A DNA stretch of 10,472 nt from Bifidobacterium breve (GCA_943332445.1 CALQPL010000016.1:1-10472); one strand, 5' to 3'; positions 1-7,906 are shown, counted from the stretch's first letter. The notes: generated by a model from the letters alone, not told the origin. Program-made: numbers and translations.

Positions 1-43
1 TGAAATTTTGGCCCTTATTGGTCTGGTTTTCGCATTCCTTTAA
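1..43 (+). CDS. atpE: ATP synthase subunit c, C-terminal end only (partial)
   Basis: The window opens inside a gene whose last codons, read from base 2, give EILALIGLVFAFL followed by TAA at 41-43. This hydrophobic tail fits the end of the second transmembrane helix of the Fo c subunit, the proton-carrying ring protein, whose family commonly ends in EALALIGL-like residues. Its place directly before atpF matches the usual atpBEFHAGDC order. The proton-binding carboxylate lies upstream of the window and cannot be checked. Only 13 residues are visible, so the call rests on this short match plus position. Confidence 0.78.
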   Translation, partial: EILALIGLVFAFL

Positions 44-83
44 ACGATCCCCTGCTTTTTCCACCCATTAGGGAAAGTCACCT

Positions 84-647
84 ATGTTATTGAATTCGAT
101 GGCAAACGCCGCAGTCTTGGCTTCCGAAGAGTCCATCTCTTCGTTAGTGCCCAAGGTTGAAGAGTTGATTGTTGGCCTCGTCGGCTTCCTCGTCCTCCTT
201 TGGATCCTGAAGAAGTTTGCTTACCCGCAATTTGAAGCAACCTTCCAAGAGCGCACCGCCGCTATTGAGGGTGGAATCGAAAAGGCTGAGAAGGCCCAAG
301 AAGAAGCTGCTGCTGCGTTGGCCCAGTACCAAGCACAGTTGGCTGATGCTCGTGGCGAGGCTTCGACGATTCGTTCTGAAGCTCAGGCTGAGCGTGCTCG
401 CATTGTGGATGAAGCTCGCTCTGAGGCCACTGCTGCTGCCGAGCAAGTCACTTCTCGCGCTGCCGCTCAAATGGAAGCTGACCGCCTGGCTGCTAAGGCT
501 GAGCTGTCTGCCGAAGTCGGTCGCATCGCCCTTGACCTTGCTAGTCGCGTCGTAGGCGAAGCCTTGAGCGACGATGCGCGGGCTCGCGCGACGGTGGATC
601 GTTTCATCGCCGACCTCGAAAGTTCGACACAGGAGGGCACTCGCTGA
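84..647 (+). CDS. atpF: F1Fo ATP synthase subunit b
   Basis: This is the peripheral-stalk subunit (187 aa) that anchors the F1 head to the membrane sector and stops the alpha3beta3 hexamer from turning with the rotor. One hydrophobic segment lies at about residues 28-42, after a short polar N-terminus. It is followed by KKFAYP and a long Ala/Glu/Arg/Gln-rich stretch (about 50-150) typical of the b-subunit coiled-coil stalk; the family is usually 160-190 aa. ATG 84 is chosen because AGGGA (70-74) sits 9 bases upstream; a second in-frame ATG at 99 has no such site. The protein is a separate b subunit, not the b-delta fusion found in mycobacteria. Its stop overlaps the atpH start by one base (TGATG), which suggests translational coupling. 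The identification is secure. Confidence 0.96.
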   Translation: MLLNSMANAAVLASEESISSLVPKVEELIVGLVGFLVLLWILKKFAYPQFEATFQERTAAIEGGIEKAEKAQEEAAAALAQYQAQLADARGEASTIRSEAQAERARIVDEARSEATAAAEQVTSRAAAQMEADRLAAKAELSAEVGRIALDLASRVVGEALSDDARARATVDRFIADLESSTQEGTR

Positions 648-1456
648 TGTTGGGCGCCAGTCGTACATCCCTAGAAACTGTTCGCGAAGTACTCGCGAAC
701 AATCCAGGCGATGCTGAACTTGGAGAGCAACTCTTGGCTATTGCCACGTTGCTTGCCTCGGAATCCACCCTGCGTGGGTCCTTAGGCGATCCAGGAAGTG
801 CGGCTGCTCAACGTATTGCGATTGTTGACTCACTACTTGCCGGCAAGGTCTCGGCTGTTGCCTTGAACTTGGCGAAGGAAGTGGTGTCGCGACGCTGGTC
901 CAGTGGTCGCGACTTGGTGGAGGCGTTCGGAACGCTAGGCGCTGAAGCCTTGTTCATTCAGGCTGAAGCTGATGGGCGTTTGGACGCGGTCCAAAACCAG
1001 TTGTTTGATTTCTCGCGTGCTGTTGCAGCCAATGGGGAACTCCAGCTGGTCTTGGGTAACCCCGCCGTTCCTGGTGCTGAACGTTCAGCCGTTGTTGGTT
1101 CACTTGTCGAGGGTCGAGTTGAACCAGAAACGTTTGTACTGCTGAAGGATGCGGTGAGCAACCCGCGGGGCCGACGACTCGACGATGCTTTGACAGAGTT
1201 GGTCGAACTGGCCGCCGTGCGTCGCCGTGAACTTTTGGCTCAGGTACGAGCCGCTGTCGAACTGTCGAGCGAACAAAGTGAGCGTTTGGCGACAGTTCTG
1301 GCTCGTGTTTATGGCCAGCCGGTGCAGATCCAGCAAATCCTTGACCCCACGGTTGTTGGTGGAGTCAGCGTGACCATTAATGACGAAGTAATTGACGGAA
1401 CCACTGTCCACCGCCTCGAGCAAGCACGTCGCCTGCTCGTGGGTGGCCAGGGCTAA
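647..1456 (+). CDS. atpH: F1Fo ATP synthase subunit delta, long actinobacterial form
   Basis: Subunit delta (OSCP equivalent) joins the top of the F1 head to the b stalk. The C-terminal part is standard: a region around VYGQPVQIQQILDPTVVGG (about 221-239), then INDEVIDGTTVHRLEQARRLL. At 269 aa it is much longer than the roughly 177 aa of E. coli delta but matches the long form of many actinobacteria. The extra length appears to come from an internal duplication: residues about 46-101 align without gaps to 136-191 (LGDPGSAAAQR against LGNPAVPGAER, then SLLAGKV against SLVEGRV). ATG 647 overlaps the atpF stop and has a strong Shine-Dalgarno site, AGGAGGG (631-637). Confidence 0.95.
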   Translation: MLGASRTSLETVREVLANNPGDAELGEQLLAIATLLASESTLRGSLGDPGSAAAQRIAIVDSLLAGKVSAVALNLAKEVVSRRWSSGRDLVEAFGTLGAEALFIQAEADGRLDAVQNQLFDFSRAVAANGELQLVLGNPAVPGAERSAVVGSLVEGRVEPETFVLLKDAVSNPRGRRLDDALTELVELAAVRRRELLAQVRAAVELSSEQSERLATVLARVYGQPVQIQQILDPTVVGGVSVTINDEVIDGTTVHRLEQARRLLVGGQG

Positions 1457-1513
1457 TCACACAAAGCAACACGCTGGCACCCGCTAGCGCTAACAAAAGG
1501 GAAGCGAAGACAC

Positions 1514-3142
1514 ATGGCCGAGCTAACGATCCGACCGGATGAAATCCGAGACGCGATCGAGCGGAACGTTGCTGCGTTCACGCCCGAGACCTCCCGCGAA
1601 GAAGTAGGCCGCGTTGTTGAGACCGGTGACGGTATCGCGCGCGTTGAAGGCTTGCACTCTGCGATGACCAACGAGTTGCTGGAGTTTGAAAACGGACTCC
1701 TCGGTGTTGCCTTGAACCTCGACATCCGCGAGATCGGTGCGGTGTTGTTGGGTGATGGAACCAAGATCGAAGAAGGACAGATGGTGCGACGCACCGCTGA
1801 GATTTTGTCTGTCCCCGTCGGCGATGGCTTCCTCGGACGCGTTGTTGACCCGCTGGGTAACCCCATCGATGGTCGTGGCGAGATCGTTGCTGAAGGTCGT
1901 CGTCCCCTGGAAGTTCAGGCACCCACCGTTGTGCAGCGCCAGCCCGTGAAGGAGCCTCTCCAGACCGGTATCAAGGCTGTTGACGCCATGACCGCAATCG
2001 GCCGCGGACAGCGTCAGCTGATCATTGGTGACCGCCAGACCGGTAAGACCGCCGTTGCCATTGACACCATCATCAACCAGCGCGAAAACTGGTTGACCGG
2101 TGACAAGAACAAGCAGGTCAAGTGCATCTACGTTGCGGTCGGACAAAAGGGAACCACGATCGCCTCTGTGCGTGGAGCTCTTGAAGAAGCCGGTGCCATG
2201 GAATACACCACGATCGTTGCTGCTCCGGCATCTGACCCAGCAGGCTTTAAGTACTTGGCTCCGTACACCGGCTCGGCCATTGGTCAGCACTGGATGTACA
2301 AGGGCGAGCACGTCCTCATCGTGTTTGATGACTTGAGCAAGCAGGCTGAGGCCTACCGAACGGTTTCGTTGCTTTTGCGTCGCCCACCGGGCCGCGAGGC
2401 TTACCCCGGTGACGTTTTCTACTTGCACAGCCGTCTGCTCGAGCGTTGCGCCAAGCTCAACGACGAACTCGGTGCAGGTTCGATGACCGGCCTTCCGATC
2501 ATTGAAACCAAGGGTAATGACGTGTCGGCCTATATCCCGACCAACGTTATTTCGATCACCGACGGACAGATCTTCCTCGAGACGGACTTGTTCAACTCTG
2601 GTGTTCGCCCGGCCATCAACGTCGGTATCTCGGTTTCTCGAGTCGGTGGTTCGGCGCAGGTCAAGGCCATGAAGGCCGTTGCTGGTCGTCTGCGTTTGGA
2701 CTTGGCTCAGTTCCGTGAGCTCGAAGCCTTCGCGGCCTTCGGTTCGGACTTGGACAAGGCATCTAAGGCTCAGCTTGAGCGCGGTGCCCGCCTGGTCGAA
2801 CTGTTGAAGCAGCCGCAGTACGCACCGTTCTCCGTTGAGCGCCAGGTGGTGTCCTTGTGGGCCGGAACCACGGGTCGCCTCGACGACGTGCCGGTGGAAG
2901 ACATCCGTGCCTTTGAAGAGCAGTTCCTCGACTACGTCACTAACCAGCACGCTGGGGTAGTGGCCGAGATTGCGAACACCAAGGCGCTGTCGGATGACTC
3001 CATCGCCGAGTTGATCAAGGCGATCGATGCCTTTAAGAAGACCTTCACCACCTCTAGTGGTGAGCTGTTGATCAAGGACGTCCCCGTGGACGCCTTGGGA
3101 GAAGCAGAAGTTGACCACGCCAGCATCACCGTAAACCGCTAA
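1514..3142 (+). CDS. atpA: F1Fo ATP synthase subunit alpha
   Basis: This is the non-catalytic nucleotide-binding subunit of the F1 head (542 aa). The order is an N-terminal beta-barrel region (about 25-95), the nucleotide-binding core with Walker A GDRQTGKT at 172-179, and the alpha/beta signature PAINVGISVS from residue 366. Next comes SRVGG, whose Arg 376 is the arginine finger that reaches into the beta catalytic site, and then the helical C-terminal domain. The tail after about 505 is acidic and slightly longer than in E. coli alpha (513 aa), as is common in actinobacteria. AGGGA (1498-1502) lies 11 bases upstream of the ATG, a slightly long spacing. The 57-base gap after atpH holds only this ribosome-binding region and a small TAGCGCTA palindrome (1485-1492). 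Confidence 0.98.
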   Translation: MAELTIRPDEIRDAIERNVAAFTPETSREEVGRVVETGDGIARVEGLHSAMTNELLEFENGLLGVALNLDIREIGAVLLGDGTKIEEGQMVRRTAEILSVPVGDGFLGRVVDPLGNPIDGRGEIVAEGRRPLEVQAPTVVQRQPVKEPLQTGIKAVDAMTAIGRGQRQLIIGDRQTGKTAVAIDTIINQRENWLTGDKNKQVKCIYVAVGQKGTTIASVRGALEEAGAMEYTTIVAAPASDPAGFKYLAPYTGSAIGQHWMYKGEHVLIVFDDLSKQAEAYRTVSLLLRRPPGREAYPGDVFYLHSRLLERCAKLNDELGAGSMTGLPIIETKGNDVSAYIPTNVISITDGQIFLETDLFNSGVRPAINVGISVSRVGGSAQVKAMKAVAGRLRLDLAQFRELEAFAAFGSDLDKASKAQLERGARLVELLKQPQYAPFSVERQVVSLWAGTTGRLDDVPVEDIRAFEEQFLDYVTNQHAGVVAEIANTKALSDDSIAELIKAIDAFKKTFTTSSGELLIKDVPVDALGEAEVDHASITVNR

Positions 3143-3154
3143 GGAATCAGTTAA

Positions 3155-4072
3155 ATGGGAGCACAGCTTCGGGTTTACCGGCGCCGAATTCGTTCGGTGC
3201 GGGCAACCAAGAAGATCACCCGCGCGATGGAACTCATCGCGGCCTCGCGCATTGTTAAGGCGCAGGGACGGGTCGATGCTGCACGCCCTTACGCCTTGGA
3301 ACTTCGGCGCGCTGTCAGTGCTGCTGCTTCACAAACAGCCAGCATTGATCACCCATTGCTGGTCTCGGGTGTGGAATCCAAGCGGGCGGCCATGTTGATC
3401 GTGACCTCGGACCGTGGTTTGGCCGGCGCGTACTCAACCAATGCTTTGAAAGAAGCCGAGGCTTTGAGTCGCCTGTTGGTCGAAGAAGGTGGCCAGGAAG
3501 TCGTCAACTATCTGTTTGGTCGTAAGGCTCTGGGCTTCTATTCCTTCCGCAACCGGCCTATTGCCGGTAGTTGGACGGGTCAAACAGATGCTCCTACTTA
3601 CGAGCAGGCGCGAGAGATCGCAGATGCGTTGTTGGCGGCCTACAACACCGATGCGAGCGAGGGTGGCGTAGACGAAATTCACGTTGTCTACACGCGCTTT
3701 ATCAACATGGGTGTTCAAGAAGCTGCTGTCTTGCGTGTTTTGCCCTTGGAAGTTGTCTCGGCATCCGCATCTGATGCGCCAACCGGGGCGATTGCGCTCT
3801 ATGACTTTGAACCATCCGCGGAAGTGGTGCTTGATGCATTGCTTCCACAGTACGTTGCACAACTGATTTACAGTTGCTTGCTGGAATCAGCAGCATCTGA
3901 GCACGCTGCACGTCGTCGGGCCATGAAGTCGGCCACCGACAACGCAGAGGAACTGATCAAGTCGCTCGTTCGAGCGGCTAACGCGGCCCGTCAGGCCGAA
4001 ATCACCCAAGAAATCAGCGAAATTGTCGGTGGTGCAGACGCCCTGTCTGATGCCACCGCAGGGAGCGAGTGA
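3155..4072 (+). CDS. atpG: F1Fo ATP synthase subunit gamma
   Basis: Gamma is the central rotor shaft that turns inside the alpha3beta3 hexamer (305 aa). The N-terminal helix carries the family pattern RRRIRSVRATKKITRAMELI (residues 9-28). The C-terminal helix carries MKSATDNAEELIKSL and RQAEITQEISEIVGGA, which together form the shaft coiled coil. The middle Rossmann-like part includes a loop around NTDASEGGVDE (about 165-175), somewhat longer than in E. coli gamma. The family in actinobacteria is about 300 aa. The ribosome site AAGGA (3141-3145) overlaps the atpA stop and is 9 bases from ATG 3155. An acidic SDATAGSE tail ends the protein. Confidence 0.97.
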   Translation: MGAQLRVYRRRIRSVRATKKITRAMELIAASRIVKAQGRVDAARPYALELRRAVSAAASQTASIDHPLLVSGVESKRAAMLIVTSDRGLAGAYSTNALKEAEALSRLLVEEGGQEVVNYLFGRKALGFYSFRNRPIAGSWTGQTDAPTYEQAREIADALLAAYNTDASEGGVDEIHVVYTRFINMGVQEAAVLRVLPLEVVSASASDAPTGAIALYDFEPSAEVVLDALLPQYVAQLIYSCLLESAASEHAARRRAMKSATDNAEELIKSLVRAANAARQAEITQEISEIVGGADALSDATAGSE

Positions 4073-4080
4073 GAAGCAAC

Positions 4081-5520
4081 ATGACTGCCACCACGGAAAA
4101 CACTGCCACAGCACTTGGAGTCGGCCGCGTCGCACGCGTTACCGGTCCGGTCGTTGACGTCGAGTTCCCGCTCGAGTCGATGCCATCGCTGAACAACGCG
4201 CTTCAGCTCGACGTAGAGATCGGCGGTGAAACTCGCCTGCTGACCCTTGAAGTCGCCCTGCACATTGGTGACAACATGGTGCGCGCGATTTCGATGCAGC
4301 CGACCGACGGTCTGGTGCGTGGAACCCAGGTGCGCGACACGGGCAACCCGATCATGGTTCCCGTTGGCGACGTCACCAAGGGACACGTGTTCAACGCTTT
4401 GGGTGAATCGTTGGACGTTCCTACGGCATCGCTGGACATTAAAGAGCGTTGGGGAATCCACCGCCAAGCTCCCGCCTTCGACCAACTCGAGTCCAAGACC
4501 GAAACCTTTGAGACGGGCATCAAGGTTATTGACCTTCTCACCCCCTATGTAAAGGGTGGAAAGATCGGTCTGTTCGGTGGAGCCGGTGTGGGCAAGACCG
4601 TTTTGATCCAGGAAATGATTTACCGAGTTGCGGAAAACTTCGGTGGTGTGTCGGTGTTCGCCGGTGTGGGTGAGCGAACGCGTGAAGGTAACGACCTCTT
4701 CGGTGAAATGACCGAGTCTGGCGTTATTGAAAAGACCGCCCTCGTGTTCGGCCAGATGGACGAGCCCCCGGGCACGCGTCTTCGCGTTGCTTTGACCGCG
4801 TTGACCATGGCTGAGTACTTCCGTGACGCTCAGAAGCAGGACGTTTTGTTGTTCATCGACAACATCTTCCGTTTCACCCAGGCCGGTTCAGAGGTTTCGA
4901 CCCTGCTCGGCCGTATGCCTTCAGCCGTGGGTTACCAGCCCACCTTGGCTGACGAGATGGGTGTGCTTCAGGAGCGCATTACGTCAACGCGTGGTAACTC
5001 GATTACCTCGTTGCAGGCCATTTATGTCCCTGCTGACGACATCACTGACCCCGCGCCGCACACCACGTTCGCTCACCTTGACGCGACCACGGTGTTGTCT
5101 CGTCCCATTTCCGAGCTCGGTATTTACCCTGCTGTGGACCCACTGGACTCGTCGTCGCGAATCCTTGACGCTAACTACATTGGTGATGAGCACTACTCCA
5201 TCGCCAAGCGCGTGAAGGAAATCCTGCAGCGTTACAAGGACCTCCAGGACATCATCGCCATTCTTGGTATTGATGAATTGTCCGAAGAAGACAAGATCCT
5301 CGTGGGCCGTGCCCGTCGTATTCAGCGATTCCTTTCGCAGAACATGTTCGTGGCCGAAGCCTTCACCGGTCAGCCTGGTTCATTCGTGCCACTGTCCGAG
5401 ACGCTGACCTCGTTCCGCGCCTTGACTGATGGCGAGTTTGACCACTTGCCCGAGCAGGCGTTCTTCATGTGCGGTGGCATCGAAGATGTGGAACGTAACG
5501 CTGCAGCACTGAACGACTAA
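4081..5520 (+). CDS. atpD: F1Fo ATP synthase subunit beta (catalytic)
   Basis: This is the catalytic subunit that makes or hydrolyses ATP at the F1 head (479 aa from the chosen start). Visible elements are an N-terminal barrel (GRVARVTGPVVDVEFP), Walker A GGAGVGKT at 166-173, the GERTREGND motif with catalytic Glu 198, LLFIDNIFRFTQAGSE as Walker B, and DELSEED at 398-404, the lever touching gamma. The frame can be read from a GTG at 4069 that overlaps the atpG stop. I prefer ATG 4081, because the only good purine site (GGGAG, 4061-4065) is 3 bases from the GTG but a workable 15 from the ATG, with GAGAAG (4071-4076) closer still. The beta N-terminus is variable, so homology does not settle the start; the gene identity is secure. 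Confidence 0.97.
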   Translation: MTATTENTATALGVGRVARVTGPVVDVEFPLESMPSLNNALQLDVEIGGETRLLTLEVALHIGDNMVRAISMQPTDGLVRGTQVRDTGNPIMVPVGDVTKGHVFNALGESLDVPTASLDIKERWGIHRQAPAFDQLESKTETFETGIKVIDLLTPYVKGGKIGLFGGAGVGKTVLIQEMIYRVAENFGGVSVFAGVGERTREGNDLFGEMTESGVIEKTALVFGQMDEPPGTRLRVALTALTMAEYFRDAQKQDVLLFIDNIFRFTQAGSEVSTLLGRMPSAVGYQPTLADEMGVLQERITSTRGNSITSLQAIYVPADDITDPAPHTTFAHLDATTVLSRPISELGIYPAVDPLDSSSRILDANYIGDEHYSIAKRVKEILQRYKDLQDIIAILGIDELSEEDKILVGRARRIQRFLSQNMFVAEAFTGQPGSFVPLSETLTSFRALTDGEFDHLPEQAFFMCGGIEDVERNAAALND

Positions 5521-5552
5521 TTTCACTTCACGACATCGAAGGGAGGAACTCC

Positions 5553-5918
5553 ATGGCAACCTTGCAAGTAGAACTGGTCGCAGCTGACCGTCAGGTCTGG
5601 TCGGGCGAAGCATCAATGGTGCTGGCTCGCACGCCGGACGGCGACATTGGAGTTCTTCCCGGCCACCAGCCTGTTCTTGCTGTCCTCGTGGGCGGCGGGG
5701 TGTCGATTCGCACGGCTGAAGGGTCAATCGAAGCTGCTGTTCATGGTGGCTTCTTCTCGGTGAGCGATAACCGCGTATCGATCCTGGCTGAAAGCGCCGA
5801 ACTGTCCTCGGAGATCGATGTGCAGCGAGCTGAAAAGGCCGCGGCTCGCGCTCGTCAGGATGGTTCGCAAGATGATCTGGACCGGGCCGAAACGCGTATT
5901 CGCGTCGCCTCGCTCTAA
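5553..5918 (+). CDS. atpC: F1Fo ATP synthase subunit epsilon
   Basis: Epsilon sits at the foot of the gamma shaft and couples the c-ring to F1; its C-terminal helices can inhibit ATP hydrolysis. At 121 aa it has the family N-terminal beta-sandwich: LQVELVAADRQVWSGEAS, the PDGDIGVLPGHQPVLAVL motif (about residues 28-45), then HGGFFSVSDNRVSILAE. A short C-terminal region rich in Ala, Arg and Glu (about 90-118) forms the helices, reduced compared with E. coli epsilon (about 139 aa), as is usual in actinobacteria. The Shine-Dalgarno GGAGG (5542-5546) is 6 bases from ATG 5553. It is the last gene of the operon; the next gene is on the opposite strand 8 bases later. Confidence 0.96.
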   Translation: MATLQVELVAADRQVWSGEASMVLARTPDGDIGVLPGHQPVLAVLVGGGVSIRTAEGSIEAAVHGGFFSVSDNRVSILAESAELSSEIDVQRAEKAAARARQDGSQDDLDRAETRIRVASL

Positions 5919-5934
5919 CGCTTTATTTAGCGAG
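5909..5934. terminator. Possible bidirectional terminator between atpC and the adenosyltransferase gene
   Basis: CTCGCT (5909-5914) and AGCGAG (5929-5934) are exact inverted repeats that can form a 6-bp stem around a 14-base A/T-rich loop containing TTTATTT. The hairpin spans both stop codons of the convergent genes and the 8-base gap between them. There is no clear T tract after the stem on either strand, so it is weak as an intrinsic terminator. It is the only candidate for ending the atp transcript here. Confidence 0.3.
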
Positions 5935-6508
5935 CTCGATCAGAACCAGGTTGCCACAACACGTCTCCGCCGGCGTTGTTGTTTGCCACCCGGGCCAAGA
6001 TAAAGAGTAAGTCGCTGAGGCGATTGAGATAAGTCGCAGTCAATTCATTCACTGCATCAAGGTGTTCTGATTTCGCCGTCCACGCAGCACGCTCGGCACG
6101 GCGCACGATCGTGCGCGCCAGGTGCAATGAAGCAGCGGCGGGAGTTCCTGCCGGTAGGACGAAAGAGTTCAACGGCTGCAAGTGCTCGTTGTAGGAGTCG
6201 CAGGCGGCTTCCAAGTCGTCAACGTAGGACTGAACGACTCGCAACGGTGGGTGTGCTGGATTCTCAACGATAGGAGTGCAAAGGTCCGCTCCGACATCAA
6301 ATAGCTCGTTTTGAATGCGAGTGAGCAAGGTGGTGATGTCTTCAGACAGCTCACCGGTGGCAAGCGCCACGCCGATGGCGCTGTTTGCCTCGTCAACGTC
6401 GGCGTAGGCCTCGAGTCGAGAGTCGTCTTTGCGCACTCGGGTGAAGTCGCCTAGTGCGGTGGTGCCGTCGTCGCCGGTACGCGTGTAAATCTGAGTGAGG
6501 TTGACCAT
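5927..6508 (-). CDS. pduO: PduO-type cob(I)alamin (cob(I)yrinic acid a,c-diamide) adenosyltransferase
   Basis: This enzyme transfers the adenosyl group of ATP to reduced cobalamin to make adenosylcobalamin, in the cytoplasm. The 193-aa protein shows the family motifs in order: TRTGDDGTT at 9-17 (ATP binding), LEAYADVDEANS at 32-43 (Gly is more common where this Ala stands in YGDVDE), FVLPAGTPAAASLHLARTI from 116 leading into VRRAER ending at 140, and YLNRLSDLLFILARVANN at 160-177. The length is typical. ATG 6508 is preferred because TAGAGT, a TANNNT -10 hexamer on this strand, lies 6 bases before it, suggesting a leaderless mRNA; no Shine-Dalgarno is present. The gene converges on atpC and diverges from murA. 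No other B12 gene is in the window, so its partner enzyme is unknown. Confidence 0.92.
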   Translation of the reverse strand: MVNLTQIYTRTGDDGTTALGDFTRVRKDDSRLEAYADVDEANSAIGVALATGELSEDITTLLTRIQNELFDVGADLCTPIVENPAHPPLRVVQSYVDDLEAACDSYNEHLQPLNSFVLPAGTPAAASLHLARTIVRRAERAAWTAKSEHLDAVNELTATYLNRLSDLLFILARVANNNAGGDVLWQPGSDRAR

Positions 6509-6514
6509 GCCACC

Positions 6515-6520
6515 ACTCTA
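6515..6520 (-). promoter_or_regulatory. -10 hexamer for the adenosyltransferase gene (leaderless type)
   Basis: On the minus strand the hexamer TAGAGT matches TANNNT and is followed by 6 bases (GGTGGC) and then the ATG at 6508. This spacing would put the transcription start on the start codon. I see no convincing -35 element at 16-19 bases upstream, so the call rests on the -10 match, the spacing and the lack of a Shine-Dalgarno site. Confidence 0.45.
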
Positions 6521-6555
6521 GATCGTTCCAACGCCAGATGCAGAACGGTGGCGCG

Positions 6556-6561
6556 TACCAT
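6556..6561 (+). promoter_or_regulatory. -10 hexamer for murA (leaderless type), supports GTG 6569
   Basis: TACCAT fits TANNNT and is 7 bases upstream of GTG 6569, so transcription would begin at or next to that codon. No good -35 box is seen. The site lies inside the coding sequence if the longer frame from GTG 6548 were used, which is part of the argument against that start. The divergent adenosyltransferase -10 is only about 35 bases away, so the two promoters share one compact region. Confidence 0.42.
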
Positions 6562-6568
6562 CGGGGAC

Positions 6569-7855
6569 GTGGAAACCGTCGCCGAGCGCTTTGAGGTCAC
6601 CGGGGGAGCCCGCCTGCACGGCGAGGTCACGATCACCGGGGCCAAGAACAGCGTGCTCAAACTCATGGCCGCGGCGTTGCTAGCTCAGGGCACCACCACC
6701 ATTCGTGCGGTCCCCGACATCGTTGACGTCGACATTATGGCTGAACTGTTGCGCCGGCTGGGCTGTGAAGTCACGCAGGATGTTGCCGGCGAAGTCATCA
6801 CGATTGATGTCCCGCAGCAACTAGGGCATCAGGCCGACTATGACTTGGTACGCAAGATGCGAGCATCGATTTGCGTCTTTGGCCCGCTGGTTGCTCGATG
6901 TGGCGAGGCAGATGTGGCCTTGCCTGGTGGGGATGCCATTGGCTCGCGCGGTTTGGACATGCACGTTGAGGGTTTGATCAAGTTGGGTGCGCAAGTAAAG
7001 AGTGAACATGGCTACTTACACGCCACTGCCCCCAACGGACTCCAGGGTGCACACGTTGCCTTTGATTTTCCCAGTGTGGGAGCAACCGAAAACGTCGTGA
7101 TGGCTGCTGTCCTAGCGACGGGAACTACGACCGTTGACAACGCGGCTCGTGAACCTGAAATCGTTGACCTATGTCAGATGCTGATCAATATGGGTGCACA
7201 GATTGACGGCGTGGGGGGATCAACGCTCACCATTACTGGTGTTTCGTCCCTCAGCCCTGTTGATCACACCGCCGTCCCTGATCGCATCGTCGCGGGGACG
7301 TGGGCCATCGGCGCGGTACTCACGCGTGGCGACATCACCATTCACAACGCCCGGATGGACCACCTTGAATTGCCGCTAGAAAAACTCAAGGCGGCGGGGG
7401 CACAGGTCAGTCCCGTCGACGATGGTTTTCGCGTCACGATGGACCAGCGCCCTCGAGCAGTTGACGTGGCGACTTTGCCGTATCCGGGCTTTCCTACTGA
7501 CCTCCAGCCCATGATCATCGCGCTGGCCAGCATTAGCGAGGGCACGGCAATGATTACCGAGAATGTCTTTGAAGCGCGCTTTATGTTTGTCAATGAGATG
7601 GTGCGGCTAGGTGCGCAGATTCGCACCGATGGCCATCATGCGGTGGTAAGGGGTCGACCTGAACGGTCGGGAGCTCCCGTTCGTGCCACCGATATTCGGG
7701 CCGGTGCTGGCTTGGTCTTGGCGGGATTGGTGTCCGATGCTACGACGGTGGTGACGGACGTGTATCACGTTGATCGCGGCTATCCAGGATTTGTTGAGAC
7801 GCTGACCCGTCTTGGCGCCGAAGTCGTCCGAACCCCTGATCTGGATGCCTCGTAG
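6569..7855 (+). CDS. murA: UDP-N-acetylglucosamine 1-carboxyvinyltransferase (MurA), Asp-loop type
   Basis: MurA transfers enolpyruvate from PEP to UDP-GlcNAc, the first committed step of peptidoglycan synthesis, in the cytoplasm. From GTG 6569 it is 428 aa, the usual size. Key parts are ERFEVTGGARLHGEV at the N-terminus, GAKNSVLKL with Lys 26 and Asn 27 of the substrate site, the active loop LPGGDAIGSRGLDMH (about 118-132), FPSVGATENV, YPGFPTDLQP with Asp 311, and ENVFEARFMFVNEMVRLGA. The loop carries Asp 122 where E. coli MurA has Cys 115, the fosfomycin target; Asp here is known in mycobacterial MurA and gives natural fosfomycin resistance. The frame is also open from GTG 6548 (435 aa). 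I prefer 6569 because homologues begin just before ERF, 6548 lacks a ribosome site, and a -10 hexamer precedes 6569. Confidence 0.95.
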   Translation: METVAERFEVTGGARLHGEVTITGAKNSVLKLMAAALLAQGTTTIRAVPDIVDVDIMAELLRRLGCEVTQDVAGEVITIDVPQQLGHQADYDLVRKMRASICVFGPLVARCGEADVALPGGDAIGSRGLDMHVEGLIKLGAQVKSEHGYLHATAPNGLQGAHVAFDFPSVGATENVVMAAVLATGTTTVDNAAREPEIVDLCQMLINMGAQIDGVGGSTLTITGVSSLSPVDHTAVPDRIVAGTWAIGAVLTRGDITIHNARMDHLELPLEKLKAAGAQVSPVDDGFRVTMDQRPRAVDVATLPYPGFPTDLQPMIIALASISEGTAMITENVFEARFMFVNEMVRLGAQIRTDGHHAVVRGRPERSGAPVRATDIRAGAGLVLAGLVSDATTVVTDVYHVDRGYPGFVETLTRLGAEVVRTPDLDAS

Positions 7856-7906
7856 GAAATTGGCTCGCTGGTCCCACGCGTGTCTTACCGCCACATCTGC
7901 CCCAGA

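Noticed and set aside
144..668. A 174-codon antisense open frame across atpF.
   Set aside because: It lies opposite a certain coiled-coil gene whose Ala/Glu-rich codons keep the other strand free of stops; nothing in its translation looks like a protein family.
1523..3118. A 531-codon open frame antisense to nearly all of atpA.
   Set aside because: It mirrors the codon pattern of a highly conserved, strongly biased gene. It has no ribosome site or recognisable domain, and atpA itself is certain.
4069..4080. GTG 4069 as the atpD start, overlapping the atpG stop.
   Set aside because: The only purine-rich site is 3 bases away, too close, while ATG 4081 has purine sites at workable distances. 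The beta N-terminus is variable, so this is a preference and not proof.
6548..6568. GTG 6548 as the murA start, giving 7 more residues.
   Set aside because: There is no ribosome site, homologues begin near ERFEV, and a -10 hexamer lies inside the extension.
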